Source: Dysgonomonas sp. ZJ279 (GTDB taxonomy: Bacteria; Bacteroidota; Bacteroidia; Bacteroidales; Dysgonomonadaceae). From it: 64,000 nt of DNA. The stretch lies in the NCBI RefSeq assembly GCF_011039205.1, contig NZ_JAAKEL010000012.1, positions 34,771 through 98,770 of the forward strand. The letters are read 5' to 3'. Position numbers and translations under genes: made by a program. The notes beneath the pieces were generated by a model. The model had not been told where the DNA came from and did no database searches. It worked only from the letters and a program-made list of their open reading frames with translations. Positions 1 through 10,358 of this stretch are shown one piece after another (position 1 is the stretch's first letter; each line of letters begins with the position of its first letter).

Positions 1-2
1 AT

Positions 3-10
3 TACATTTG
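3..10 (+). promoter_or_regulatory. Bacteroidota -7 promoter box for the SusC operon
   Basis: TACATTTG fits the Bacteroidota -7 consensus TAnnTTTG. It lies 58 bases upstream of the preferred SusC start codon at 68. The -33 element would fall outside the window, so only half of the promoter can be seen. Confidence 0.5.
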
Positions 11-67
11 TGAAATAATACACTTCGTAAAAACACTTTTAAATTGTTAAACTTTAAATCTATTCAC

Positions 68-3000
68 ATGAAAAAAAGAAATTTATTCAGATGGCATGTG
101 TTTTTAAGCCTATTTTTCATCTGTACTACTTTTGCACATGCACAAACAATCAAGATTACAGGTAATGTTACATCAGCTAAAGATGGTTTGCCGATTGTTG
201 GAGTAACAATTGTCGAAAAAGGAACGACAAATGGCACTATCTCTAACGAAGATGGGTTTTTCTCTATGAATGCCGAACGTTCCGGTATACTTCAGGTTTC
301 ATTTATTGGTTTTGTCAAACAAGAAATCCCGATAAATGGTAAAAATTATTTTGACCTGCTACTTCAAGAAGATAGTGAAATCTTGTCTGAAGTAATAGTT
401 ACAGGTTACATGACACAGCGCAAAGCCGACCTGACCGGAGCTGTAGCCATAGTTGACCTGAAAGATGTGAGAGATATGCCAGGCGGGAACATAATGAAAG
501 ACCTGCAAGGACGTGTACCGGGATTATTTATTACATCCGATGGATCTCCACGCAATGCTGCTACGGTTAGAATCAGGGGGTTAAGCACTTTTGGCGATAA
601 CGATCCGTTGTATATTATTGATGGGGTTCCAACCAAAGCAGCCATGCACGAACTGAATGACAATGACATTGAATCAATACAGGTACTTAAAGATGCTTCA
701 TCCGCAAGTATTTATGGATCGCGTGCTTCTAATGGGGTAATATTGATTACAACGAGGAAGGGAACCAAAACCGGTAAACCACGTGTTGAATACAATGGAT
801 TGCTGACTATGCAAAAATTTGTAACAAAAAGAGAGATGTTAAACACTCAACAATGGGGTGAAGCATTTTGGCGTGCTTCTATTAATGATGGACTAAGCCC
901 TGCACATCAGCAATATACTTTCGACTGGCATACAGACACTTCAGGTAGGAATATACTTGATAGGGTAAATCTTCCTGAATTTATTGATGATAAAAAAACA
1001 ATGCGTCCGGGAGATACTGACTGGTTTGATGAAATAACCAGAACCGGTTTTGCACAACAACATAATATCACAGTATCTACAGGCAACGATCGCAGTAATT
1101 CGTTGTTTTCGTTAGGTTATTTGGGGAACAATGGGATAATCAGAACTACAAAATTGGATAAATACTCATTGCGATTTAATTCCGAATATCAACTTATAGA
1201 TAAAGTACTTAAAATTGGTGAAAATTTTGCCATTTCGTATCTAGCTGAAAGAACAGATCCGGGTGTGATGGGACTAGCCCTTATACAGCATCCACTTGTT
1301 CCGGTACACACCATAGACGGAGTTGGTTGGGGAGGCCCGGCCGCCGGTATGGGCGATAGGCATAATCCTGTGAGATTATTAGAAGATACCAAACAAAACA
1401 AAGAACATTTTATGCGCAGTTTTGGAAATGTGTATGTAGACCTTCAACCTATAAAAAATCTTCTCCTTCGTACAAATTTTGGAATAGATTATGGAAACTG
1501 GTATATGAGGGGCATGGACAAAAAATATGTTTCAGGCTATCTTGAAAGCAGCAAAAACAGTACTAAACAAGAACAAAAACACAATATAAACTGGACTTGG
1601 TCGAATACTGCAAATTACAATTTCAGTATCAAAAAGAATAATTTTGATGTTTTGGCAGGAGTCGAATACTTAAGGAGTTACAGTGAAAATGTATGGGGAA
1701 GCAGAGAGATGTTTACACTCGAAGATACAGATTATATGTATCTCGATGCCGGAACAGCAAACAAGAATAATGGTGGAAATGGTTCCGAGAATACAATGAT
1801 GTCATATTTCGGAAAAATAAACTATTCTTATGGTAGTAAATATCTGGCTTCTGCAACTATCCGTAGAGACGGGTCATCAAAATTTGGACTAAACAATCGA
1901 TTCGGAACCTTTCCTGCGTTTTCATTAGGTTGGCGTTTAAGCGAAGAAGAATTCTTTGCAAATAACGTGAAATTCTTTTCAGACCTGAAACTTCGATACG
2001 GATGGGGAAAGACTGGTAATCAGGACATACTTAGCAACGATGCAACGTATAATGTCTACATAGCCGGTTATGATAAGTCGTCTTATGACCTTTCGGGAAG
2101 CAAAAGCGGAAATCTGCCGTCGGGGTATTATAGAACTAAACGTGGAAATCCGAACTTGAGATGGGAAGAGACAAAGCAATCGAATTATGGAATCGATTTT
2201 GCATTTTTAAACAATAAAATCACAGGCTCTTTCGACTATTTTAATAAAAACACAACCGGAATATTAATATTTCCGCCAAATGTTGCTACTGGTGGCGAAG
2301 GCTATGATTATTGGGTAAATGGAGCTTCGATGAATAACAAAGGATTTGAGGCTGTATTATCTTATATGGGAGAAACAGGTAATAAACTGAAATATAGTAT
2401 TACGGGTAATATATCATCATACAAGAATAAAGTAACATACCTACCCGAAGCAGTTAAGAATGCTTATGGAGGAAACGGTTTTGATCAAACTATATTAGGT
2501 CGCTCTAAAGATATGTCATTTGGATATATAGCCGACGGTATCTTTAAAACACAAGAAGAAGTAGATGCCCATGCTAAACAGCAGGGAAAAGCCGTAGGAA
2601 GAATAAAATATAAAGATATAAATGGTGACGGCGAAATAACCGATAGGTATGACCGGACTTGGATAGGTAATCCTCATCCCGATTTTATCTATGGACTGAA
2701 TACAAGTCTGGCACATAAAAACTTCGATATTAATATATTCTTTCAAGGAGTTGTTGGAGTTGATGTATACAACGATAATAAAAAAATGACCGATTTCTGG
2801 TTCTTCGAATCGGGTAATAATAAAGGGATAAGAGTTCTTGATGCCTGGTCTCCGGATAACCCGGACTCTACAATCCCGGCATTGAGCCTGACGGATAAGA
2901 ATAACGAGGGACGCACATCCACTTATTTTGTTGAATCAGGTGCGTATCTCAAACTACGCTCTGTTTCTATTGGATATAGCCTGCCTAAGCCGTTTATTAA

Positions 3001-3166
3001 TAAATACAAAATGGAATCTGTAAGGTTGTTTGTCCAAGGTCTAAACCTTTTGACCGTAGCTAAATCGTGGGGCGATAATAAATTTACAGGTGTCGACCCT
3101 GAAAATGTGGGTAATGGATATCCAAATCCATTGAGTCTTACATTTGGTTTAAACGTATCATTCTAA
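68..3166 (+). CDS. SusC/RagA-family TonB-dependent outer-membrane transporter
   Basis: Imports oligosaccharides bound by the partner SusD across the outer membrane, using TonB energy. The order is a signal peptide (residues 1-26, ending AHAQ), a carboxypeptidase-regulatory-like beta-sandwich beginning ITGNV (about 29-105), a TonB plug with the VRIRG and PLYIIDGVP motifs typical of SusC, and a 22-strand-type barrel ending in a C-terminal Phe (NVSF). The length of 1032 residues is usual for SusC. An upstream in-frame ATG at 44 would add eight residues ahead of a good signal peptide, so 68 is preferred. The SusD gene follows after 19 bases. The downstream GH32 enzymes suggest a fructose-containing glycan, but the substrate is inferred from neighbours only. 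No HTCS, ECF-sigma or other regulator lies in the window. Confidence 0.95.
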   Translation: MKKRNLFRWHVFLSLFFICTTFAHAQTIKITGNVTSAKDGLPIVGVTIVEKGTTNGTISNEDGFFSMNAERSGILQVSFIGFVKQEIPINGKNYFDLLLQEDSEILSEVIVTGYMTQRKADLTGAVAIVDLKDVRDMPGGNIMKDLQGRVPGLFITSDGSPRNAATVRIRGLSTFGDNDPLYIIDGVPTKAAMHELNDNDIESIQVLKDASSASIYGSRASNGVILITTRKGTKTGKPRVEYNGLLTMQKFVTKREMLNTQQWGEAFWRASINDGLSPAHQQYTFDWHTDTSGRNILDRVNLPEFIDDKKTMRPGDTDWFDEITRTGFAQQHNITVSTGNDRSNSLFSLGYLGNNGIIRTTKLDKYSLRFNSEYQLIDKVLKIGENFAISYLAERTDPGVMGLALIQHPLVPVHTIDGVGWGGPAAGMGDRHNPVRLLEDTKQNKEHFMRSFGNVYVDLQPIKNLLLRTNFGIDYGNWYMRGMDKKYVSGYLESSKNSTKQEQKHNINWTWSNTANYNFSIKKNNFDVLAGVEYLRSYSENVWGSREMFTLEDTDYMYLDAGTANKNNGGNGSENTMMSYFGKINYSYGSKYLASATIRRDGSSKFGLNNRFGTFPAFSLGWRLSEEEFFANNVKFFSDLKLRYGWGKTGNQDILSNDATYNVYIAGYDKSSYDLSGSKSGNLPSGYYRTKRGNPNLRWEETKQSNYGIDFAFLNNKITGSFDYFNKNTTGILIFPPNVATGGEGYDYWVNGASMNNKGFEAVLSYMGETGNKLKYSITGNISSYKNKVTYLPEAVKNAYGGNGFDQTILGRSKDMSFGYIADGIFKTQEEVDAHAKQQGKAVGRIKYKDINGDGEITDRYDRTWIGNPHPDFIYGLNTSLAHKNFDINIFFQGVVGVDVYNDNKKMTDFWFFESGNNKGIRVLDAWSPDNPDSTIPALSLTDKNNEGRTSTYFVESGAYLKLRSVSIGYSLPKPFINKYKMESVRLFVQGLNLLTVAKSWGDNKFTGVDPENVGNGYPNPLSLTFGLNVSF

Positions 3167-3185
3167 AATATTAAATCTATATAAA

Positions 3186-4907
3186 ATGAAAACACTATTG
3201 CGATATACAATCATAGCCTGCATTTCTTTGACAATTTGTTCGTGCTCCGATTTTTTGGATGTAACCCCTAAAGGTATAATTACCGAAAGCCAGATTAATG
3301 ATGCCGATGGAGTCGAAAAAATGTGTGTGGCCGCATATTCCGAACTCGGAAACGACCACTTTCAAAATCCTAATTCGAACTGGCCTCACGGAAATGTCCG
3401 CTCCGACGATGCATATAAAGGTGGTGATGGGCTGGGCGACAGCGGAGACTATCATGGATTGGATGTATACAATGAGATGAGAGCTACCAATGGATGGATG
3501 GATTACAGATGGTGGAAGTTTTATGTCGGTATATCCAGAGTACACAGAGCTATGAAACTTTTAGGTAGTATAGACGAATCCGACTTACCTACTAAAAATG
3601 CAAGAATAGCCGAAATGAAATTTTTAAGAGGGTGGTATTGCCTACAACTTAAACTGATATGGAAATATTTTCCTTATGTAGATGAAAAAATGGATGAAGA
3701 AAGTTATAAATTAGTATCTAACCGACAATACTCAAACGATGAGTTATGGGTGAAAATTGCAACCGACTTCAAAGATGCCGCAGCCGTACTGCCCGAAACG
3801 CAAGTAGAAGTTGGTCGCCCGACAAAGTTTGCTGCTAAAGCCTTCTTGGGGAAGACTCTACTCTATCAAGCATACGAGCAAAACGATATGCATGAAGTTA
3901 CCTCCATAAACAAAGCATTGCTAGAAGAAGTCGTATCATTAATGAATGAAGTAATAGGATCAAGCAAATATGATCTGTTTGAAGATTTCGGTTATAATTT
4001 TCTTGCCGAATTCGACAATGGAAAAGAATCAATTTTTGCTATTCAGCGTTCGATGGATGACGGAACAGGTGATGGACGATTAGATGGCAGCAGCTTATTA
4101 AACCATCCGATGGGTCCCTATGGTTGTTGCGGATTTCATATACCGAGCCAGAACCTAGTGAATGTATTCAAGGTTTCTACAGATGGCCTGCCTTTATTTG
4201 ATACTTACAATGGCTTAAGTTTAATAGATCCCGTAGATTTCGTTATACATCCGGTAGATCCCAGATTGGATCATACAGTTGGTATTCCCGGACATATCTG
4301 GAAATATGACAATACGACTCTTTACGAAAAAAGCTGGTCGAGAGCGCCTCAAATCTACGGGCATTATTCTTCGATGAAAGAAGTGATGCATTTCAAATGC
4401 GATTGTTTCAAGAGAGTAGCACCGTTTATGTCAAGTACCAAAAACACAGTATTAATCCGATATGCAGACGTATTATTATTCAAAGCCGAGGCTTTAATAG
4501 AACTTAACCGTTCTCAGGAAGCATTAGAATTAATAAATAAAATCAGGTTGAGAGCATCACGGAGTAAAGGCATGCTATTATTTGATAATAATACCTATGC
4601 ATCGACCTACAAAATAGAAGAATATAAACCGGGTGTAAATTGTTCATGGACGCCAGATTACGCCAGAACTGCCCTCCGTTTCGAAAGAAGATTGGAATTT
4701 GCAATGGAAGGTTATCGTTTCTTCGACCTAGTTCGTTGGGGCATAGCAGATAAAGTCTTGAACGACTATATTAATGAGGAAAAGACACGACGCGAATATT
4801 ATAAAACTGCAAAATTCACAAAAGGCCGTGATGAGTACCTTCCTATACCTCAGTCTCAAATAAACTATAGTGAAGGCAATTTAGTTCAAAATCCGAAATA
4901 CGAATAA
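3186..4907 (+). CDS. SusD/RagB-family glycan-binding lipoprotein
   Basis: Surface lipoprotein that forms the lid over the SusC barrel and captures glycan. The SPII signal ends in a lipobox with Cys near residue 19-20 (ICSCSDFLD), the classic SusD start. Helical TPR-like segments follow, then the C-terminal RagB region with RYADVLLFKAEALIELNR (about residues 420-437), a conserved SusD signature. The length of 573 residues fits the family. It sits 19 bases after SusC and 13 bases before the GH32 gene, so all four genes are probably one operon. Confidence 0.95.
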   Translation: MKTLLRYTIIACISLTICSCSDFLDVTPKGIITESQINDADGVEKMCVAAYSELGNDHFQNPNSNWPHGNVRSDDAYKGGDGLGDSGDYHGLDVYNEMRATNGWMDYRWWKFYVGISRVHRAMKLLGSIDESDLPTKNARIAEMKFLRGWYCLQLKLIWKYFPYVDEKMDEESYKLVSNRQYSNDELWVKIATDFKDAAAVLPETQVEVGRPTKFAAKAFLGKTLLYQAYEQNDMHEVTSINKALLEEVVSLMNEVIGSSKYDLFEDFGYNFLAEFDNGKESIFAIQRSMDDGTGDGRLDGSSLLNHPMGPYGCCGFHIPSQNLVNVFKVSTDGLPLFDTYNGLSLIDPVDFVIHPVDPRLDHTVGIPGHIWKYDNTTLYEKSWSRAPQIYGHYSSMKEVMHFKCDCFKRVAPFMSSTKNTVLIRYADVLLFKAEALIELNRSQEALELINKIRLRASRSKGMLLFDNNTYASTYKIEEYKPGVNCSWTPDYARTALRFERRLEFAMEGYRFFDLVRWGIADKVLNDYINEEKTRREYYKTAKFTKGRDEYLPIPQSQINYSEGNLVQNPKYE

Positions 4908-4920
4908 AATCAATACTTAA

Positions 4921-6402
4921 ATGAAAAAGCTAATTTTCACTTCTATTTTTTTAGTAATGGCATTAAGCATTGCAGGGCAGGTTGTAAAAGATTACAATCC
5001 GTCTATTCAACCTACAACCGGAATGCAATATTTCAAGCCTGTCGAGGAACATCTTTTTGCAGGTGATTGTATGCCATTCTATCACAATGGTGTATTCTAT
5101 CTCTATTGGCTTTTAGACGAAGGGCATCATGCCGGACTCGATGGACTGGGCGGTCATCAATGGGCCCTCAGCACATCCACCGATCTCATCAATTGGAAAC
5201 ATTATCCGGTGGCTCTTGGAATAGATGAAGAGTGGGAAAAGTCGATATGTACCGGATCTGTTATTGCAGACCATGACAAGATTTATGCTTTTTATTCCAC
5301 ACGGGTGAAAGAGGGTAATGATGTTCATGAACAATTAAGTTATGCTATAAGTGAAGACGATGGTTATTCTTTCAAAAAGCAACAACCAAATCCGTTCTAT
5401 TTTGCACCGAAAGAATGTGTAAGTCGCGACTTTAGAGATCCACGTGCTTTCAAAGATGAGAATGGTCTTTTCCACCTTTTCATATCCGGTTATCAGAAAG
5501 ATTCTCCGCTTAGTGGGCAAGGTGGCTATCTGGTACATCTGACTTCAGACAATCTTAAAGATTGGTCAGAAGCAGCGACGCCACTATACGGGCAAAGTGG
5601 AGTTCCGGAATGTCCCGATTATTTCAAATGGGGAAATTGGTATTATTTGCTTTATAGTATACATGGCAATACCTATTATGTAAAATCGAAACAACCATAC
5701 GGACCATGGGAATACCCCGAATTTCAGCCGATGTCTGAAAAATGGGGAAATGTGTCTAAAACAGCCGCATTCAAAAATGGCCGTCGGATTGTTGTATCCT
5801 ACATGAATAGCAAGTTAAATAATAAAGACAGTGAAGGTCAGGTTTGGGGCGGAAGCATACTTCTGCGTGAGCTCTTCCAGCAAAAGGACGGCAGTTTAAC
5901 TGTTGGTTATCTACCCGAAGTTGCTCCGGCTATGACCTTGACAAATATCCCTCCTATCAACCTGATGGATAAATTGAAAGAGATTTTACCGGAGAAAGGC
6001 GAAATTCTAACCCTGGCAAGCCACAATGGTATAAGTGTGGCTTCGATGAATAACTTACCCTCACAATATCGCATTACAATGACCATTGTCCCCAAAGGAA
6101 ACTACGATGAATTAGGATTGTTTTTGCGGTCGACCGATAAAGACAAAAAAGGGTATAAACTCAGTTTGAACGCTAATAGAAAAACGGTGGGCTTATTTGA
6201 AACAGAAATAGAATCGGTAAATGGGCTTCGAGAACCAATTATGCTGAATGTTGTAATAATGGATGATGTGATTGATGTCTATATTAATAATGAACGCTGC
6301 ATTGTAAATCGCTTAGGAGAACAAAAAGGCGAAAATTTGCTTTTCTTTGTCAAAAACGGACAAGCAGAATTTAAAGATATAAAATTGTACAGCATTAATT
6401 AA
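4921..6402 (+). CDS. Glycoside hydrolase family 32 enzyme (fructan/sucrose-type beta-fructosidase)
   Basis: Predicted retaining beta-fructosidase acting on fructans or fructose-containing oligosaccharides. A signal peptide (about 1-19) implies periplasmic or surface location. The five-bladed propeller carries the three expected catalytic stations: GDCMPF with Asp49 in the nucleophile position, FRDPRAF (RDP, 172-174) as transition-state stabiliser, and VPECPD (Glu230-Cys231) as acid/base. A beta-sandwich of about 150 residues follows, as usual in GH32. Family membership is firm. The exact substrate, such as inulin, levan or sucrose, cannot be read from the sequence. GH32-like enzymes of different specificity share the fold. 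Confidence 0.85.
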   Translation: MKKLIFTSIFLVMALSIAGQVVKDYNPSIQPTTGMQYFKPVEEHLFAGDCMPFYHNGVFYLYWLLDEGHHAGLDGLGGHQWALSTSTDLINWKHYPVALGIDEEWEKSICTGSVIADHDKIYAFYSTRVKEGNDVHEQLSYAISEDDGYSFKKQQPNPFYFAPKECVSRDFRDPRAFKDENGLFHLFISGYQKDSPLSGQGGYLVHLTSDNLKDWSEAATPLYGQSGVPECPDYFKWGNWYYLLYSIHGNTYYVKSKQPYGPWEYPEFQPMSEKWGNVSKTAAFKNGRRIVVSYMNSKLNNKDSEGQVWGGSILLRELFQQKDGSLTVGYLPEVAPAMTLTNIPPINLMDKLKEILPEKGEILTLASHNGISVASMNNLPSQYRITMTIVPKGNYDELGLFLRSTDKDKKGYKLSLNANRKTVGLFETEIESVNGLREPIMLNVVIMDDVIDVYINNERCIVNRLGEQKGENLLFFVKNGQAEFKDIKLYSIN

Positions 6403-6407
6403 AAGCT

Positions 6408-8477
6408 ATGAAAATGTATAAAATTAGAAACACATTCCTTTGGGCAATGATTTGTCTACTTTATCTACCGATTTCCCATGTGTCGGCACAAGACGCCGCA
6501 AAGGTTGATTTGCTGAGCCACTGGTGGAAATTTAGTCCGTCAGCTCCGGCTCAGGGAACAATTGGAAAAGGTTCTAAAAGTGGAGAATTCGTTACAAAAG
6601 ATCCTGTTGCAGGATTCACTGTGAAATTTAATGTAAACCTCGAAAAGATTGAGGGTCAACAAAACATATTGGAAATTCCTGATGTTTTATCTGTACACCT
6701 ACGCCGTGTAAGTCCTGACGTTCGCGACAGGCAAAACTATCCTGCATATAAAATGGCAGATGGCTCGTTACCCGTACTAGAGGCCAATATCAATCTATTT
6801 AGAAAAGAACCGGGTTCGCAAGGGAAAAAGATGGAAATAGGCTTTCCTCTCGCCATGCTAAAAAACAGCTATGGGAAGCATGAAATTATATTGAATTTTA
6901 CTGGTGCGCAATGGACAATATATGTAGATGGTGAACTGGTGGATAACGATTTTCCGATAGGCTATCCAAAGTGGGATTCGAAATCTGCGTGGTCTATTGA
7001 TCCTAAATTTGTAGAAAATGCAGAAATATTTATGCCTGCAATAGTTCCGGAACGAGACTTATCGAAAAAGAGCGTTGATAAGCCACAAGTACAATATTGG
7101 ACACCCGTAGGGCATAATTCATGGGTGGGTGATGTCGCTACAATTTACCATAACGGACGTTTTCATTTATTTTATTTGTATGACCGTAGGCATCATTCAA
7201 GCAAATTTGGCTGTGGAGGACATTATTTTGAACACTTATCGACCTCAGACTTTAAAACATGGACCGAACACGAACCGGCCACTCCTATCGAGGAGCAATG
7301 GGAAACGTTCGGAACGGGAACACCTTTTGTGGTGGATGACAAATTTTGTATTTCGTATGGTTTGCACACATCACGAATATATCCGGATGAAAAAACAATG
7401 TATCCTGCTCTGAAAGTATATTACGAAAATTATGGTAAAACAGGGTTTTTCGACTATAATTCTTTTCCTACTGTACCTTCGGGAGCAACTTACTCTGTTA
7501 GTCAGGATGGGCTCTTTAATTTCAAGAAAAGCAAGAAAATAATACACTATAGCGAGAATCCTACTATTTATACCGATGCAGACGGAAAATTGACAATGCT
7601 GGCAAGCTTTCGTTCAAAAGGGATGTGGCAGTCCGATTCCCTTGACGGAGGTTGGTACTGTGTTAATCGGGATTTTCCTCCCGGAGGCGATTGTACATTT
7701 TATTTTCGCTGGGGAAAATTCGACTATATTATCGGTGGTTTTGTCGATTTGTGGTCGAAACCAATTGAAAGTGCGAATACAGAATATAAAAGTGTATCGG
7801 CACAAGGTGAAGACTATTATAATGGGTTCAATGTACCCGCTATCTCAGAAATTTCCGATGGACGTTTCATTATGTCAGCATGGTTGCCGGTACGTGGTTG
7901 GGGTGGTCCTCTCCTGATTCATGAAATGATACAGTTCCCCGATGGTCGGATCGGTACAAAATGGATGAAAGAACTTATTCCAGAGACAGGCAAAGCAAAA
8001 ACCGTTACCCAACAGGTAAATGGAACTGTTTTTTATGATGCTATACCTGAATCTTTCATGCTTTCGTTCGATGTCTATCCAACAAAAAAGAATGGCGGGA
8101 AACTGGCTGTTTCATTTCTTCCGGATGAAGGTACAGACAAAGGATGTGAGTTTCAGCTACGATTGGATGATCTGGTTGCTCAATATAGCAATGCGTCATT
8201 TTCTCAATTCGCTGACCCTGAAAAATCGTTACGACAAGGAGGGCAACCTCAAGAAGCACGTAATTATGCGATTGAAAAATTAGTCGGAGCAGATAAACCG
8301 TTTTCTGTTCGTATGGTTGTGAAATATACGGATAAGTTAGGGGGTGTCCTTATAGATTCCGAAATTGCGGAAAAACGAACTATGATAACTTATCGACCCG
8401 ATTTATTTGTAAAAAAACTAATGTTCAAATCAGATAATATTGACATCAAAAATGTGAATATTGCTCCTTTAAAATAG
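6408..8477 (+). CDS. Divergent GH32-like enzyme with N-terminal jelly-roll domain
   Basis: Secreted protein (signal peptide about 1-28, ending VSAQ) of 689 residues. Residues about 30-225 look like a concanavalin/LamG-type sandwich (HEIILNFTG, WTIYVDGELVD). A five-bladed propeller follows, beginning WVGDVATIYHNGRFHLFY, equivalent to the nucleophile strand of the neighbouring GH32, with Asp242 conserved. The RDP position reads ENPTIY, and the EC acid/base position reads GGDCTFYF, so two of the three catalytic stations differ from canonical GH32. It follows the first GH32 gene by five bases and ends the operon. It may have a different specificity or be a non-canonical member of the same clan. 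Exact family not certain. Confidence 0.65.
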   Translation: MKMYKIRNTFLWAMICLLYLPISHVSAQDAAKVDLLSHWWKFSPSAPAQGTIGKGSKSGEFVTKDPVAGFTVKFNVNLEKIEGQQNILEIPDVLSVHLRRVSPDVRDRQNYPAYKMADGSLPVLEANINLFRKEPGSQGKKMEIGFPLAMLKNSYGKHEIILNFTGAQWTIYVDGELVDNDFPIGYPKWDSKSAWSIDPKFVENAEIFMPAIVPERDLSKKSVDKPQVQYWTPVGHNSWVGDVATIYHNGRFHLFYLYDRRHHSSKFGCGGHYFEHLSTSDFKTWTEHEPATPIEEQWETFGTGTPFVVDDKFCISYGLHTSRIYPDEKTMYPALKVYYENYGKTGFFDYNSFPTVPSGATYSVSQDGLFNFKKSKKIIHYSENPTIYTDADGKLTMLASFRSKGMWQSDSLDGGWYCVNRDFPPGGDCTFYFRWGKFDYIIGGFVDLWSKPIESANTEYKSVSAQGEDYYNGFNVPAISEISDGRFIMSAWLPVRGWGGPLLIHEMIQFPDGRIGTKWMKELIPETGKAKTVTQQVNGTVFYDAIPESFMLSFDVYPTKKNGGKLAVSFLPDEGTDKGCEFQLRLDDLVAQYSNASFSQFADPEKSLRQGGQPQEARNYAIEKLVGADKPFSVRMVVKYTDKLGGVLIDSEIAEKRTMITYRPDLFVKKLMFKSDNIDIKNVNIAPLK

Positions 8478-8486
8478 ATCATGAAA

Positions 8487-8526
8487 AATATTACCAAGTA
8501 AAAGATACATTTTACTTGGTAATATT
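8487..8526 (+). terminator. Intrinsic terminator of the SusCD-GH32 operon
   Basis: A perfect 17-bp inverted repeat (arms 8487-8503 and 8510-8526, loop of six) starts nine bases after the last stop codon. The stem itself is AT-rich at both ends. It may also end transcripts arriving from the converging gene at 8601. Confidence 0.8.
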
Positions 8527-8600
8527 ATCTTGCTAAATAAATAGAAAAGTTATAGCGACTTACAAAGGCGATAGAAAATATCAATCCTATTCCTAGTTAA

Positions 8601-10163
8601 TTAGGGTAATAACTCTTCTATCATTTTGCGTATCTTATCCGATCCTGTATAACCAGTGACTTTATTTATCAACAGGCCTTCCTTATCGTAAAAAAGATAA
8701 GTTGGAATTGAATTAAAATCTAAACTGTCCATAATATAAATCCATTCTTTCTGTGTCAGATAGTAATGCTCTCCTCCTATACCTTTAATTTTCTCTGCCC
8801 ACCGCTTTTGGGGTGAAGACTCTGTTGTTATATATACAAAAACAACATCTCTATCTTTCATCTCACTTTTAAGCGGTCTAATATCTTCTATCGTTTTCAT
8901 ACATGGACCACACCATGTTGCCCAAAAGTCAATTAGAACTACTTTACCTTTATATCTGGATACAATTGCCTCTAATAGTTTTTCATTATCAACAGGCGGA
9001 TTTACATTAACAACGGTCTGATGTCTGTTCTTATCCAATGCTAGAATTTGTTTATTTTTGCGCAAAAGAATCTTTTCAATTTCTCCTCCTTTAAAATAAC
9101 TATTAATATTTTTTGTCTGTTTGGTCGACAAAGGTCTCATTTCATCAATGAATTGACGAGAATAAGCGTTTGCAATAAGCACATCATAGAACAATCCGCT
9201 ATCGAAACCAACCAACTCTCCCATTATTGCTTTCACTTCTATCAACCATTGGTCAATAGGTATTTCATCGATTTTAGGAATAGCCAAAGTATCATTTCTT
9301 AATATGAGTTGCATCAAACTTTGATACTTTTCGGTATATAAATATTGAGGATCATTCAAATTAAATTCTTTCAAGAAAACATAATATGATTTATCAGGAT
9401 TTTGCGGAGTAAATGTTGTTGTATCTCCTTCAATCCTGGTATCGTTATATAAGCGACCCATTACATCATTGAACCAAAAAAGGTTGCCTACAGTATAAAA
9501 AAGATTAAAATTATCAATTAGTAAATTCTTCTCCATTTCTGAAATATCTCTGTCATTTTTCACAAGCCTTAGTCTATATCCCAGATCATAGTGCATGGCG
9601 AAGGGAACATATGTTTTCGGATCTTCAATAAAGTGATTTACACTATCTCGATTGATATATTTAGGATCAAACTCTGAAGTGGCCATACCAACAATTAAAT
9701 TCCCCCAACGGTTAAAATTGTCATGTATAAAGTTAGGGCCACTTAACCTCTTTACTGTTGCCAGTCCATCATCGTCAAAAATAATTTCAAGTTTTGTTTC
9801 TTCATTAGGGGCTAAATTGACAATAAAAGACATTTCCAAAAATGAACACTGTAAGGATCCAATAACATGAGATACTTCTATCGGAACCTCAAGAGAAAAA
9901 CTATCATCGTCATTTAAGAGTATATTATAATAATTGAGGCCAGAAGTAATAGGATCAGAAACCGCCAAAGTTAGCATCATATTATCCTTTCCTCCGCCTT
10001 TGTGAAGATTTGCGATTTTACCTGAAACTTTAGCTATTCCTGCCTCTATATTAGGCTCAGGCAATCGGTCTTTTGGAGAGGATGTGAAAGATAGAAATAT
10101 GAAACAAGTTCCAATAATCATTATTAATTGGGGAATGTTCATTGCTATTCGTTTTTCATTCAT
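8601..10163 (-). CDS. Exported TlpA-like thioredoxin-fold protein with N-terminal DUF4369-type region
   Basis: Predicted envelope thiol-disulfide oxidoreductase. The C-terminal 140 residues form a TlpA/ResA-like thioredoxin domain with the active-site motif TWCGPCMKT, preceded by VVLIDFWA. Residues about 40-140 resemble the beta-rich N-terminal domain found in many Bacteroidota TlpA-like proteins. A helical middle region joins them. I chose the start at 10163 (MNEKRIAMNIPQL) because it places basic residues directly before a hydrophobic segment, forming a signal sequence or anchor. Upstream in-frame ATG 10217 and downstream ATG 10142 are alternatives. It is transcribed alone, converging on the GH32 operon. 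Substrate unknown. Confidence 0.8.
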   Translation of the reverse strand: MNEKRIAMNIPQLIMIIGTCFIFLSFTSSPKDRLPEPNIEAGIAKVSGKIANLHKGGGKDNMMLTLAVSDPITSGLNYYNILLNDDDSFSLEVPIEVSHVIGSLQCSFLEMSFIVNLAPNEETKLEIIFDDDGLATVKRLSGPNFIHDNFNRWGNLIVGMATSEFDPKYINRDSVNHFIEDPKTYVPFAMHYDLGYRLRLVKNDRDISEMEKNLLIDNFNLFYTVGNLFWFNDVMGRLYNDTRIEGDTTTFTPQNPDKSYYVFLKEFNLNDPQYLYTEKYQSLMQLILRNDTLAIPKIDEIPIDQWLIEVKAIMGELVGFDSGLFYDVLIANAYSRQFIDEMRPLSTKQTKNINSYFKGGEIEKILLRKNKQILALDKNRHQTVVNVNPPVDNEKLLEAIVSRYKGKVVLIDFWATWCGPCMKTIEDIRPLKSEMKDRDVVFVYITTESSPQKRWAEKIKGIGGEHYYLTQKEWIYIMDSLDFNSIPTYLFYDKEGLLINKVTGYTGSDKIRKMIEELLP

Positions 10164-10358
10164 AAAATTTATAGGTATTAAATAAATGGTCAATAATTGT
10201 TTTAACAAAAATAACATTAATTAAAAGCATATTATAATAATAAGAGACATAAATGAGTACAATAATATCACAGCTAAACGAGCTACTTTTACTTTTTTCG
10301 CCTCGTACTGCCCGATCTTTCTTAAATTTTATACTTTTTACAATAATTATATACCGTT

